Shown: positions 37,341 to 46,063, numbered from the stretch's first letter. The stretch is DNA of 64,000 bases from Zobellia uliginosa (GCF_900156625.1 NZ_FTOB01000001.1:310001-374000), one strand, 5' to 3'. Numbers and translations are program-made. Notes: generated from the letters alone by a model not told the origin.

Positions 37341-38294
37341 ATGCGCAAATTCATATGGACCTTGCTGCTCTTATCGGGCATTACAACCGCGAGAGGACAG
37401 GAGCTCAATTCTCCCCAACTCTCACAATATTTGGCAGATAACCCGTTTGTTCTCTCTCCGGTCTATGCCGGTATCGGAGACCATGTAAAAATCAGGCTTA
37501 ACGGTCTTACCCAGTGGGTAGGTATTAAAGATGCCCCACAGACCCAGTCATTGGCAGCAGATATGCGTCTAGGCGAACAATCTGGTGTAGGACTGTTCTT
37601 GTACAACGATAAAAACGGTTACACCAAACAACAGGGAGCAAGGGTTTCTTTTGCACACCACTTGACCCTTGATAGATACGATGACGAATTTCTATCATTC
37701 GGTATTTCATATAACTTTAACCAGTTTAGAATAGATGTCGATAAATTTGTTGATGCCAATCTGGATCCCGGGGTTATCAACAACCGCCAGACCAGTAACC
37801 ACAACTTTGATGTAGGTGCTTTGTACCGATATGGTAAATTCTATATCAGTGCCAACGCTTCTAACCTTTTAGGTAAAGACCCTAGTAATTTTACGTTCAA
37901 TGTAGACGAACCTAACGAACTAAGAAACTACTATGTCTATACCGGTTACCGTTATAGAAAAAACAAGAACAGTGACCTGGAAATAGAACCCTCTTTATTG
38001 TTCAAAATGTTCGAAAGTGACGGTCGATCGGAAACCGATTTAAACCTGAAGTTCAGATGGTACAATTTTGAGGATTATTTTTATGCAGGTGTGAACTATC
38101 GCTTCCTAAATGACCAGATCGGTAGTCCGCTCTACATTGCACCCTTTGCCGGTCTAAAGAAGAACAATTTCTATTTTGGTTACTCGTATCAGATCATTCT
38201 TAACGAGATTATTACCTACAGTACAGGTACCCATGTAGTTACCATTGGTGTAGACTTGTTTCAAGGGCTTAGTAACTGTCGTTGTACCTATTAA
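37341..38294 (+). CDS. sprF: PorP/SprF family T9SS protein required for adhesin export (SprF-like)
   Basis: This 317-residue protein has a signal peptide (about 1-19, ending RGQ) and a PorP/SprF beta-barrel. The start LNSPQLSQYLADNPFVLSPVYAGIGDHVKIRLN is the family hallmark. The C-terminus, GVDLFQGLSNCRCTY, is also typical. In F. johnsoniae SprF is needed specifically for secretion of SprB; the same job is inferred here from its position 31 bases after the giant adhesin. No terminator is visible after the stop. Confidence 0.88.
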   Translation: MRKFIWTLLLLSGITTARGQELNSPQLSQYLADNPFVLSPVYAGIGDHVKIRLNGLTQWVGIKDAPQTQSLAADMRLGEQSGVGLFLYNDKNGYTKQQGARVSFAHHLTLDRYDDEFLSFGISYNFNQFRIDVDKFVDANLDPGVINNRQTSNHNFDVGALYRYGKFYISANASNLLGKDPSNFTFNVDEPNELRNYYVYTGYRYRKNKNSDLEIEPSLLFKMFESDGRSETDLNLKFRWYNFEDYFYAGVNYRFLNDQIGSPLYIAPFAGLKKNNFYFGYSYQIILNEIITYSTGTHVVTIGVDLFQGLSNCRCTY

Positions 38295-38380
38295 TAAAAA
38301 ACAAAGCAACAAATTTTGGGCATGAAAATATTTCTAAAAATTACATCTTAGCTTGTTATCCTTATTTGGCCTGTTTCAAT

Positions 38381-38402
38381 TAAGTTTGCAGAAATAAATT
38401 TG
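38381..38402 (+). promoter_or_regulatory. Two candidate -7 boxes ahead of folB
   Basis: TAAGTTTG (38381-38388) and TAAATTTG (38395-38402) both match TAnnTTTG. The second overlaps the TTG start at 38400, so if it is used translation must begin further in. No well-spaced -33 TTG. Confidence 0.35.
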
Positions 38403-38768
38403 ATTTTGGACAAGGTAAAGGTTAATAACATAAGGGTATATGCCCACCATGGTTGTTTGGCGGAAGAAACCGCTATAGGTAGTGAATATTTGGTCAACGT
38501 TGCCGTAGATGCAGACTTAAGTAAGGCATCGGTTTCCGACAAGTTATCCGATACGGTCGATTACGTTCACATCAACCGAATCGTTAAGGAGGAAATGAAA
38601 ATTCCGTCCAAGCTTTTAGAGCATATCGGTAAACGGATCTTAGATCGGATATTTAAGGAAATAGCCATCGTTCAAAAGGCGGAAGTCGAGGTTTCAAAAA
38701 TCAACCCTCCTATAGGTGGCGATGTTGAAAAGGTAACCATTGTCTTGAAGCAAAAACGAAAAAAATAG
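38400..38768 (+). CDS. folB: Dihydroneopterin aldolase
   Basis: This 122-residue protein has the usual FolB length. It catalyses dihydroneopterin cleavage to 6-hydroxymethyl-dihydropterin and glycolaldehyde in folate synthesis. The start KVNNIRVYAHHGCLAEE contains the conserved Y-x-x-H-G-x-x-x-E active-site segment. SDTVDYVHINRIV and LLEHIGKRILDRI match the family core, including the substrate-binding Glu of LLEH. No ATG is available; TTG codons at 38400 and 38406 are the candidate starts. The later one gives MDKVKVNN, which fits family N-termini better. Confidence 0.92.
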   Translation: MILDKVKVNNIRVYAHHGCLAEETAIGSEYLVNVAVDADLSKASVSDKLSDTVDYVHINRIVKEEMKIPSKLLEHIGKRILDRIFKEIAIVQKAEVEVSKINPPIGGDVEKVTIVLKQKRKK

Positions 38769-38895
38769 TTTTTTAAGCGCTTTAAACATCATCCTAAACA
38801 ACTGTAAATCTTTACCCTTACCCGTTTCCTTGCACTTTGTAAATAGAACTGGTGAAAAAAAAGTAAAGTAAAAATAACATTTCCATCAAAAAAAC

Positions 38896-38903
38896 TATCT
38901 TTG
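38896..38903 (+). promoter_or_regulatory. -7 box of the tRNA-Cys gene
   Basis: TATCTTTG, a full TAnnTTTG match, ends 11 bases before the tRNA 5' end. The same octamer precedes the delta'-like gene. Confidence 0.6.
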
Positions 38904-38914
38904 CACCTGCAAAT

Positions 38915-38985
38915 GGCATCGTGGCCGAGTGGCTAGGCAGAGCTCTGCAAAAGCTTGTACAGCAGTTCGAATCTGCTCGATGCCT
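38915..38985 (+). tRNA. tRNA-Cys (anticodon GCA)
   Basis: The cloverleaf folds by eye. Acceptor GGCATCG (38915-38921) pairs with CGATGCC (38978-38984), discriminator T at 38985. The anticodon stem GAGCT/AGCTT encloses the loop CTGCAAA with anticodon GCA at 38947-38949. The T arm is AGCAG-TTCGAAT-CTGCT. The 3' CCA is not encoded. Confidence 0.95.
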
Positions 38986-38989
38986 CAAC

Positions 38990-39021
38990 AAAAAACCTTC
39001 GTAAAATACGAAGGTTTTTTT
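38990..39021. terminator. Bidirectional terminator after tRNA-Cys
   Basis: AAAAACCTTCGTA and TACGAAGGTTTTT form a 13-bp stem with a 3-base loop and a T run on the plus side. The A run at its left edge makes it usable for the convergent LysE-type gene as well. Confidence 0.9.
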
Positions 39022-39072
39022 GTTTCTATCAATGTGCTATGTCTTCACCAAACGAAATCACACCGGTTTCTA

Positions 39073-39741
39073 CTATAATTTTTCAATACGCTCTATACCG
39101 TTTTCAATATTGAACTGGTCTTTTGGTAAGAAGCCTTTGACTATAAGTACAATTCCGCATATAATAAGGATAATACCTATACCCTTCTTTATGAGATAAA
39201 TTCTATTGATCGTCAACTTTTTCTTCAATTGTTTCGCCAAGAGGATCTTAAAGATATCGGTTACAAAATAAGCCCCGACCATGGTGGAAAAGAATACGAT
39301 GATACGGTTGGGATCATTATTTAGGCTTGGTCCGACCACAATGATAATCCCCAACCAAAAAACAAGTACACCGATGTTGATAAAGTTGAGCAGAAAACCT
39401 TTGACGAAGAGCCCCAAGTAATCACTCTTTTTAACTTTGATGCTCGTATCGACCTGTTTAGGAGGTTTTTTGAAAATGGTGGTAATCCCATAAACCAGAA
39501 GAATAACGCCCCCAAAGACGTAGAGTCCGGGTTGGTTGCTTAAATTTTCTAGAAGTTGAAAACTACTGAAATAGGCAATAACAAGAAAAATGCCATCGGC
39601 AAGGATAACTCCGAAATCAAAAACGATTGCGGCCCTAAACCCCTTAATGGCACTGGTTTCAAGAAGCACAAAAAACACAGGCCCAATCATAAAGCTCAAT
39701 AAAAAGCCTAATGGAACTGCTGCCTGAATGTCTTCCCACAT
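39073..39741 (-). CDS. LysE-type amino-acid/metabolite exporter
   Basis: The 222-residue product has about six membrane segments. The N-terminal signature PLGFLLSFMIGPVFFVLLETSAIKGFRAAIVFDFGVILADG matches the LysE/RhtB superfamily, with a G-P pair in helix 1 and the conserved Asp in helix 2. The central loop is basic (KKPPKQVDTSIKVKK). Members export lysine, homoserine, threonine or related compounds from the cytoplasm; the substrate here is unknown. It ends towards the terminator shared with tRNA-Cys. Confidence 0.85.
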   Translation of the reverse strand: MWEDIQAAVPLGFLLSFMIGPVFFVLLETSAIKGFRAAIVFDFGVILADGIFLVIAYFSSFQLLENLSNQPGLYVFGGVILLVYGITTIFKKPPKQVDTSIKVKKSDYLGLFVKGFLLNFINIGVLVFWLGIIIVVGPSLNNDPNRIIVFFSTMVGAYFVTDIFKILLAKQLKKKLTINRIYLIKKGIGIILIICGIVLIVKGFLPKDQFNIENGIERIEKL

Positions 39742-39862
39742 GCGTTATTCTGCGTATTATAATTAATCGTTCGGGTCGGGTACGGTGCAATCATTGACGC
39801 TATTGGTCTAAACGGCAATGTTCATCATACAAAACTAAGGGATTACAACAGGAATGAAAAAA

Positions 39863-40543
39863 TTACATTCGAATTACCTTACCCCCAAAAACCGTTTTCT
39901 CATCCATTTTAGCCGGATTTCCATAAACCAGTACCTCTCCACCTGCCTTTACCGTAGCTTTTACATAGTCTGAGGCAAATATCTCGGCCCTTGATCCCGC
40001 ATTTACGTTAATGGTCGAAAACTTTGTCTTGAACTCCTTACCTTCATAGATACCTCCGGTATTAATGGCCACGTCCTGCAAATTAGAAGAGCCCTTGGTC
40101 ACTATAACCCCACCGGTAACCGTTTTTATCAACATTTGTTCAACTTCTGCCTTGATGTCGAGCTCACCGCCCTCTTGGGCCTTTAATTCAAGAACCTCTT
40201 GTTTTATAGCCTGTTCGCTTATGATGCGGGCATCTTCGTTAACGTCTATAACTACCAGGTTTTCGGTATAGTACAACTCTACAAAAGTGCGGTAACCGCT
40301 AAAGATCTTTCCTATTTGCATTCGGATCTTAAGCACCCCATCGTTATTAACAATGGCCACCTTGTTGATATTCTCACCGGTTATGATCGCTTTGTTCACA
40401 TCTGATTTTATCAGTTTAACCGATAGACCATCAAACGCCTTGACCTCAGTAAACTTCGTAAGGTCTTGTGTCATTTTTTCCCCTTGGGCCTCAAGTAAAT
40501 TCTGCCCGAGTATAAAAACGACAAGCCACACAAATTTTTTCAT
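39863..40543 (-). CDS. Secreted head-GIN (DUF2807) domain protein
   Basis: Started at MKKFVWLVVFILGQNLLEAQG it is 226 residues with a normal signal peptide; an in-frame ATG 36 bases upstream (40579) would bury the signal. The rest is a right-handed beta-helix of short repeats (VVIDVNEDARIISE, LELKAQEGGELDIKAE, INTGGIYEGKEF, INVNAGSRAEIFA) typical of the putative auto-transporter adhesin head-GIN domain. Usual members are about 230 residues, so it is complete. Function in Flavobacteria is not established; surface location is inferred. Confidence 0.85.
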   Translation of the reverse strand: MKKFVWLVVFILGQNLLEAQGEKMTQDLTKFTEVKAFDGLSVKLIKSDVNKAIITGENINKVAIVNNDGVLKIRMQIGKIFSGYRTFVELYYTENLVVIDVNEDARIISEQAIKQEVLELKAQEGGELDIKAEVEQMLIKTVTGGVIVTKGSSNLQDVAINTGGIYEGKEFKTKFSTINVNAGSRAEIFASDYVKATVKAGGEVLVYGNPAKMDEKTVFGGKVIRM

Positions 40544-40599
40544 GATGTACCTTTTAGGTTTATTATCGTTCAAAAACAAAATCCATTCAAAGAAATGGA

Positions 40600-42795
40600 C
40601 TATCCCTCATGTTTTCCCAGTAATGAAAAATCGAGATGGCGTTTGACCAAATCGGTATTTTTAACCATAACTACGACTTCATCGCCTAACTGATAGGTTT
40701 TCTTTGTTTTTTCACCTACAATAGCGTACTCCTTTTCATCAAAGGTATAATAATCATCTTTTATATCGCTTATCCTGACCATGCCCTCACATTTGTTGGC
40801 AATGATCTCAACGTAAACGCCCCATTCGGTGACCCCGCTGATTACCCCCACAAACTCTTGGTCTTGGTGATCTTGCATAAACTTAATCTGCATGTATTTG
40901 ATCGAATCGCGTTCAGCGCTAGAGGCCAAGTATTCCATATCCGACGAATGTTTACATTTCTGTTCGTAAACCTCTTCTTTGGCCGAATCGCCCCCATCTA
41001 GGTAATGTTGCAACAAACGGTGCACCATGACATCGGGATATCTTCTGATCGGCGAAGTAAAATGGGTATAGTAATCAAATGCCAAACCATAGTGCCCAAT
41101 ATTTTGGGTCGTATAGATGGCCTTGCTCATACTACGTATGGTCAGCGTATCTACCAAATTCTGTTCCTTCTTCCCCTTAACGTCGCTCAAGAGCTGGTTT
41201 AAAGAGGCGCTAATGGACTTTTTATCCTGAAAGTCTATCTTGTGACCAAACCTTGATATCAAGCCGTTAAGCGCTATTAATTTATCTTCGTCCGGATCAT
41301 CATGGATACGATATACAAAGGTTTTTTTCGGTTTTTGTTTTCCGATGAATTCGGCCACCTTTCTATTGGCCAGTAGCATAAATTCTTCGATCAGCTTGTT
41401 GGCATCCTTAGATTCTTTAAAGAAAACTCCTATGGGCTCGCTATTTTCGTTCAGATTAAAACGTACTTCAACCTTATCGAAAGAAATAGCCCCTTGTTGC
41501 ATACGTTTATCACGCATGATTTTGGCGAGGCGGTCCATCTCCAAGGTAGCCTTAACTACATCATCTGAAACCGAATAGGCCTCTTCACGTATAGAAATAT
41601 CCTCAGGAATATGGCCTTCACCGGTTTCTATAATATGTTGGGCTTCCTCATAGGCAAAACGTTCGTTCGAATTAATGACCGTTCGACCGAACCATTGCTT
41701 CTTTATCTGTGCCTTTTTATCGATTTCGAAAACTGCAGAAAAGGTATATTTTTCTTCATTCGGTCTTAGGGAACAGGCATTGTTCGACAAGACTTCAGGA
41801 AGCATGGGTACCACTCGATCCACCAAATAGACCGATGTGGCCCTTTCATAAGCTTCATCATCTAAAATGGTATCGGGTTCGAGGTAATGCGATACATCGG
41901 CAATGTGGATACCAATCTCATAATTGCCATTTTCTAGCACTTCAAAGGAAAGGGCATCATCAAAATCCTTGGCATCCTTGGGATCGATGGTAAAGGTCAA
42001 TGTATCTCTCATATCCCTTCTTTTGGCAATCTCCTCTTCCTTTATGGAAGTATCTATCTTATCGGCAAAATGTTCGACTTCCTCAGGAAAATCGTAGGGA
42101 AGTCCGTATTCGGCCAAAATAGCGTGAATTTCGGTATTGTGTTCCCCGGGTTTTCCGAGAACCTCGGTAATTGTTCCGGTAGGTGAATCGTCTCCATCGG
42201 GCCAACTTTCGAACCTTACGACTACTTTGTCACCATCATTGGCACCCTTTATCTGGCCTTTCGGAACAAAGAAATCGGTATACATCCTAAAATCGGTAGG
42301 ACGGACAAAGGCAAAGGTCTTCTGTAGATCGACTATACCGACAAACTCGGTTTTCTTACGTTCCAATACTTTGGTAACCTCACCTTCTAGCTTCTTTCCT
42401 TTTCTTCTAGGAAAGATATATACCTCTACGGTATCGCCGTGAAAGGCCTTGTTTACTTTGTTATACGGAACGAATACGTCATCGTCTAGACCTTCTATAA
42501 CGATATAGGCATTCCCACGTCCGGTAAGGTCAACCGTACCGACACTGTATTTTTTAGTACTAGAGGCGATAGCCTTGTAACTTCCTTTGGCTTCTTCCTG
42601 TATTCTATTCTTTTCTTTGAGTTGCCCTAACCTTTTTATCAATTGGTTACGGTCTTGAGTATTGTTTAGACCAAGTAATGCGGCCATTTGTTTATAATTA
42701 AAGCTCTTCTGTGGTTCTTTTTCAAGTATAGTGAAGATACCTTTAGTTATCTCGTTGTTTTTATGGTTACGAGATTGTTTTTTCTTTTTTGACAT
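40600..42795 (-). CDS. rnr: Ribonuclease R
   Basis: This 731-residue 3'-5' exoribonuclease degrades structured RNA in the cytosol. An N-terminal winged-helix domain (NYKQMAALLGLNNTQDRNQLIKRLGQL, about 35-65) is followed by cold-shock/OB folds. The RNB catalytic domain starts near 245 with TIDPKDAKDFDDALSFE, whose aspartates bind Mg. It continues with YAHFTSPIRRYPD-type sequence (YYTHFTSPIRRYPDVMVHR). A C-terminal S1 domain follows (VGVISGVTEWGVYVEI, about 655-725). The N-terminus is Lys-rich. It is divergent from rpiB across a 666-base gap that looks like a replication origin. Confidence 0.97.
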   Translation of the reverse strand: MSKKKKQSRNHKNNEITKGIFTILEKEPQKSFNYKQMAALLGLNNTQDRNQLIKRLGQLKEKNRIQEEAKGSYKAIASSTKKYSVGTVDLTGRGNAYIVIEGLDDDVFVPYNKVNKAFHGDTVEVYIFPRRKGKKLEGEVTKVLERKKTEFVGIVDLQKTFAFVRPTDFRMYTDFFVPKGQIKGANDGDKVVVRFESWPDGDDSPTGTITEVLGKPGEHNTEIHAILAEYGLPYDFPEEVEHFADKIDTSIKEEEIAKRRDMRDTLTFTIDPKDAKDFDDALSFEVLENGNYEIGIHIADVSHYLEPDTILDDEAYERATSVYLVDRVVPMLPEVLSNNACSLRPNEEKYTFSAVFEIDKKAQIKKQWFGRTVINSNERFAYEEAQHIIETGEGHIPEDISIREEAYSVSDDVVKATLEMDRLAKIMRDKRMQQGAISFDKVEVRFNLNENSEPIGVFFKESKDANKLIEEFMLLANRKVAEFIGKQKPKKTFVYRIHDDPDEDKLIALNGLISRFGHKIDFQDKKSISASLNQLLSDVKGKKEQNLVDTLTIRSMSKAIYTTQNIGHYGLAFDYYTHFTSPIRRYPDVMVHRLLQHYLDGGDSAKEEVYEQKCKHSSDMEYLASSAERDSIKYMQIKFMQDHQDQEFVGVISGVTEWGVYVEIIANKCEGMVRISDIKDDYYTFDEKEYAIVGEKTKKTYQLGDEVVVMVKNTDLVKRHLDFSLLGKHEG

Positions 42796-43461
42796 TAACT
42801 GTTTTTATTTGAACGTAAATTACGAATTATAATCGACTACCCTTAATCGTACCCCTCATCTTGATCTAAAACAAGGTTATCAACAAGTATATTATAATTT
42901 CTTTTTCTTTTAAATTTTTAAAAAATAAAATGGTGGTTATGATAGCTTGTTAATAGTGCTCATAAAATTATGGGAAAAAATTTGCTCTGAACGTGTTTAA
43001 GAAGTTGTTGACAATCTATACAATTATCATTTACCAGAAAACCAATATGATAGAATAATTATCCATAATCGTTCATAAGGTTTATCAACATAAATTTTTT
43101 AATAAGTAAACGTAAATTTAATGTTAATTAGGGTAGATAAGATTTTAATAGTGGATTATAAAAAGAGGAAAAATATATTTCTCATTTCACGAATAGTTTT
43201 GTAGAGTACTATTCAAACGAGAAATCAAAATTTAAGATCTAATTTCTATTGTAAGGTTATTAACAATAAATACACCTTTTTAACAATGACAAATTAACAA
43301 CGTACATCTCTTGTAATAAAACTTATGTTGTGAGTGTACCATAAATTGTGGTGAATCAGTTCTATTTGTACCTTTACGCCTAAAATCAAAGGTTTTTAAT
43401 AGGGACATACCTCTATATAATTAATGTCAAACCATTCGTCCCATATAAGAAGTAAGATACA
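42796..43461. other. Candidate chromosomal replication origin (oriC)
   Basis: This 666-base, very AT-rich gap between divergent rnr and rpiB has no coding frame. I find TTATCAACA at 42877-42885 and 43082-43090, TTATTAACA at 43257-43265 and TTATCCATA at 43059-43067. On the other strand are TTGTCAACA (43006-43014) and CTATTAACA (42948-42956). All are 8-9 of 9 matches to DnaA boxes of the TTATCCACA/TTATCAACA type. Long A/T tracts at 42895-42930 and 43091-43150 could unwind. Two parS-like sites about 35 kb away and an apparent change in G/C skew fit an origin. dnaA is not in the window. Confidence 0.5.
43346..43376 (+). promoter_or_regulatory. Promoter of rpiB
   Basis: TTG at 43346-43348, a 20-base gap, and TACCTTTA at 43369-43376. 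The 12-mer TACCTTTACGCC is identical to the one in front of gltX. The leader would be about 80 bases. Confidence 0.5.
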
Positions 43462-43893
43462 ATGAAAATAGCTATTGGTAATGATCACGCAGGTACAGAT
43501 TATAAATTGGCCATTGTTGGGCTGTTAAAATCTATGAGTATAGATATAACAAATTATGGTACCGATACTATCGATAGCGTTGATTATGCCGATTTTGTAC
43601 ACCCTGTGGCTACCGATGTCCATAATGGCGATGTTGATTTTGGTATCATTATATGTGGAAGCGGTAACGGCGCCTCAATGACGGCCAACAAGCATCAAAA
43701 AGTACGTTGCGCCTTGTGTTGGACTAAAGAAATCGTTCAGTTGAGCAGGGAACATAACGATGCCAACGTATTGAGTATACCCGCACGTTTTGTTTCATTG
43801 CCCCAGGCATTGGAAATGGTAAAGACATTTTTAGATACGCCTTTTGAAGGTGGTAGGCACGAAAGAAGAATAGAAAAAATTCCTTGTAGTTAA
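43462..43893 (+). CDS. rpiB: Ribose-5-phosphate isomerase B
   Basis: This 143-residue protein of the RpiB/LacAB family interconverts ribose-5-phosphate and ribulose-5-phosphate in the pentose phosphate pathway. The N-terminal GNDHAGTDYK motif binds the phosphate/substrate. CGSGNGASMTANKHQKVRCALCW (about 68-90) holds the active-site Cys and the anion-hole glycines. The C-terminal FEGGRHERRIEKI is the family ending. It has its own promoter across the candidate origin from rnr. Confidence 0.96.
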   Translation: MKIAIGNDHAGTDYKLAIVGLLKSMSIDITNYGTDTIDSVDYADFVHPVATDVHNGDVDFGIIICGSGNGASMTANKHQKVRCALCWTKEIVQLSREHNDANVLSIPARFVSLPQALEMVKTFLDTPFEGGRHERRIEKIPCS

Positions 43894-44046
43894 AAAGGTA
43901 AAGCCCTACTTTTATAAGAGGGTTCATAAATTACCTTTCAATCGAGCACCACACCAGTTTAGATGCCATGGGCCTATACCGTGCAATGCACTTTAGGGCC
44001 TTGCCATTAGCGTTAAGAACAACTGTTAATTTATTTTTGAGATGAA

Positions 44047-44964
44047 ATGGGAAACTTACATGATCGTTCCCACGGCCATTCGCATTCCGATTTAAAGGGA
44101 AGAAACCTAATTATATCTATTTTCCTAAACCTGTTGATAACGGTTTGCCAAATTATCGGGGGGCTCGTTTCAGGTAGCTTGTCCTTGCTTTCGGATGCCT
44201 TGCACAATTTCAGTGATGTACTTTCCCTTATCGTTAGTTATATCGCTACGTTGCTAGCTAAAAAAGAGGCCTCTACGAATAGGACTTTTGGCTATAAACG
44301 TGCCGAGATCATTGCCGCCTTTATCAATGCGGCTACATTGATCGTAGTGGCCATTATTTTAATAAAAGAAGCTTCGGAACGTTTTTTGCAACCCCAAAAA
44401 GTAGAATCCGACCTGGTTATTTGGCTTTCGTTATTGGGTATTGCCGCCAATGGTTTTAGTGTACTGTTGTTGAAAAAAGATGCACAGAGCAGTATGAACA
44501 TGAAATCGGCCTATTTGCATCTGTTAACGGATATGTTGGCTTCCGTAGCGGTACTTATAGGTGGCCTGGTAATGAAATTTTATGAAGTATATTGGGTAGA
44601 TGCGGCCTTGACCCTGGTGATTGCCCTTTACCTGATTTTTGTAGGATATGATTTATTAAAGGAATCGACACGGGTCTTAATGCTATTTACACCTAATACC
44701 ATTCAGGTTCGGCAAATTGTCGAGGAAGTAGGCATGATCGATTCGGTGAAAAATATACATCATATTCATATCTGGCAATTAAATGAAAATGAGGTACACT
44801 TAGAGGCACATGTAGATTTCAAGGAAGACGTCAAGCTTTCTGAGTTTGACAAGGTTTTAGGGCAAATAGAGGAAATTGTATATCACAAATTCGGTATCAA
44901 CCACGTTACCATACAACCTGAATACGGTAAGAGTGATAGTAAACAGATAATAGTTCAAGATTGA
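44047..44964 (+). CDS. Cation diffusion facilitator (CzcD/ZitB-like metal exporter)
   Basis: This 305-residue CDF protein has six membrane helices. A His-rich N-terminus (SHGHSHSD) is followed by the helix-2 metal site LLSDALHNFSDV (D50, H53, D57). The helix-5 counterpart is YLHLLTDMLASV (H and D four apart). The cytosolic C-terminal domain (about 210-295) carries HHIHIWQLNENEVHLEAHV, typical of zinc-regulating CDFs. It should export Zn2+ or a similar divalent ion against protons. The stop is 4 bases ahead of the acetyltransferase gene, so they form an operon. Confidence 0.93.
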   Translation: MGNLHDRSHGHSHSDLKGRNLIISIFLNLLITVCQIIGGLVSGSLSLLSDALHNFSDVLSLIVSYIATLLAKKEASTNRTFGYKRAEIIAAFINAATLIVVAIILIKEASERFLQPQKVESDLVIWLSLLGIAANGFSVLLLKKDAQSSMNMKSAYLHLLTDMLASVAVLIGGLVMKFYEVYWVDAALTLVIALYLIFVGYDLLKESTRVLMLFTPNTIQVRQIVEEVGMIDSVKNIHHIHIWQLNENEVHLEAHVDFKEDVKLSEFDKVLGQIEEIVYHKFGINHVTIQPEYGKSDSKQIIVQD

Positions 44965-44968
44965 TAGA

Positions 44969-45412
44969 ATGAAAATACAGATAAAATCGTTTGAAGAACT
45001 AACGACAACGGAGCTTTATGAGCTACTTAAGATAAGAAGCGAAATATTCGTTGTTGAACAAGATTGCGTGTATTTGGATATCGACGGCAAAGACCAGAAG
45101 GCCCTGCACGTAATCGGAAAGAGAAACAATGACATTGTAGCGTATACCCGAATTTTTAAAGGGGGAGATTATTTTGAAGAGGCCAGTATCGGTAGGGTAG
45201 TGGTCAAGGCTTCAGAAAGAAAATACGGCTACGGAAAAGAGATCGTTAAGGCTTCAATACATGCCATAGAATATCATTTTAAGGAAAGACGTATAAAAGT
45301 ATCGGCACAATTGTACCTTGAACGCTTTTATCACACCTTAGGCTTCAATCAAATAGGCGATGGCTATCTCGAAGATGGTATACCCCATATTGCAATGATC
45401 AGAGATAAGTAA
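44969..45412 (+). CDS. ElaA-like GNAT N-acetyltransferase
   Basis: This 147-residue GNAT-fold protein begins IKSFEELTTTELYELLKIRSEIFVVEQDCVYLDIDGKD, the hallmark opening of the ElaA family. The acetyl-CoA segment is SIGRVVVKASERKYGYGKEIV (RxxGxG). The C-terminus FNQIGDGYLEDGIPHIAM also fits ElaA. Substrate unknown. It is cotranscribed with the metal exporter and ends in a terminator overlapping its stop codon. Confidence 0.9.
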   Translation: MKIQIKSFEELTTTELYELLKIRSEIFVVEQDCVYLDIDGKDQKALHVIGKRNNDIVAYTRIFKGGDYFEEASIGRVVVKASERKYGYGKEIVKASIHAIEYHFKERRIKVSAQLYLERFYHTLGFNQIGDGYLEDGIPHIAMIRDK

Positions 45413-45440
45413 GGTCCGTTTATACGGACCTTTTATTTTT
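45411..45440. terminator. Bidirectional terminator at the acetyltransferase stop
   Basis: AAGGTCCGT (from 45411) and ACGGACCTT (45424-45432) with a 4-base loop, followed by a T-rich run. It separates convergent genes. Confidence 0.85.
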
Positions 45441-45459
45441 ATAATTACGAAATGTACGA

Positions 45460-45834
45460 TTAAATGCGAATAGGTTCTTTGTTGGTAAGGTTGATATCTT
45501 CCAACATATTATCGGTGAACTTGTAGTGTCCCTTGGTGGTAATGATACGGAAGCGGTTTGAGTTCATTCGACTTAAAGTATCCAAGAAAAGCCATTTGGT
45601 TTTTAAGAGTCTTGGTTTAGAGGATTTAAGGCTTATTTCAAAGTAATATTTTCTACCGTTCTTAAGGGCTACGATATCTGGTGTAATCTTTGAATCGCTT
45701 CCTTTTCTAACATAGGATTTAGGAGTTTCGTACCCCTCTATATCCGCTTTAATATCTTCAAAGCCCGTAGCTTCGAGATGATTGATCGACTTCTCTAAAA
45801 ATTCTTTGTTTTCTGACTTTTCTGTTGTTACCAT
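45460..45834 (-). CDS. Small protein with degenerate PD-(D/E)XK nuclease-like motif
   Basis: This is a 124-residue soluble, charged protein of no family I can name. The stretch SKITPDIVALKNGRKYYFEI (residues 48-67) continuing SLKSS looks like the core of a restriction-endonuclease-like fold: P52-D53, then E66 after 12 residues. The position of the usual catalytic Lys is Ser68, with a Lys two residues on (K70). The N-terminal helix (ENKEFLEKSINHLEATGFEDIKADIEGYETPKS) would match alpha-1 of such a fold. Activity is therefore doubtful. It lies next to a type II restriction-modification pair but is separated from it by 258 bases. Confidence 0.5.
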   Translation of the reverse strand: MVTTEKSENKEFLEKSINHLEATGFEDIKADIEGYETPKSYVRKGSDSKITPDIVALKNGRKYYFEISLKSSKPRLLKTKWLFLDTLSRMNSNRFRIITTKGHYKFTDNMLEDINLTNKEPIRI

Positions 45835-45941
45835 AAAGGATAAGATAGTAAAATTTTGTATAAAAACAAGTTTTGAGTATTGATTAACAGCATTTTAAGA
45901 GCTTAAAAAACACTATTCAATTTTATGGTACTATTTATAGA

Positions 45942-45961
45942 AACCGACCAAATAGTCGGTT
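45942..45961. promoter_or_regulatory. TetR-operator-like palindrome 1
   Basis: AACCGACCAAATAGTCGGTT: 7-bp perfect arms around a 6-base centre. It resembles operators of TetR-type regulators, but no such gene is nearby. It also lies within a short decayed frame on the minus strand ending LTDYLVGFYK. Confidence 0.4.
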
Positions 45962-46063
45962 AGCGATTGCTCCGCTTGGGACATGGAAGATTCACAACCG
46001 ATAAAAAGAAGCTTTGAATCGCCGTAAAGCTATACTACTGTATATATTCAAGACTTTGCCCGA

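Noticed and set aside
43894-44046. Terminator after rpiB
   Set aside because: Only a weak, interrupted stem (CCCT..AGGG) could be drawn; not supported.
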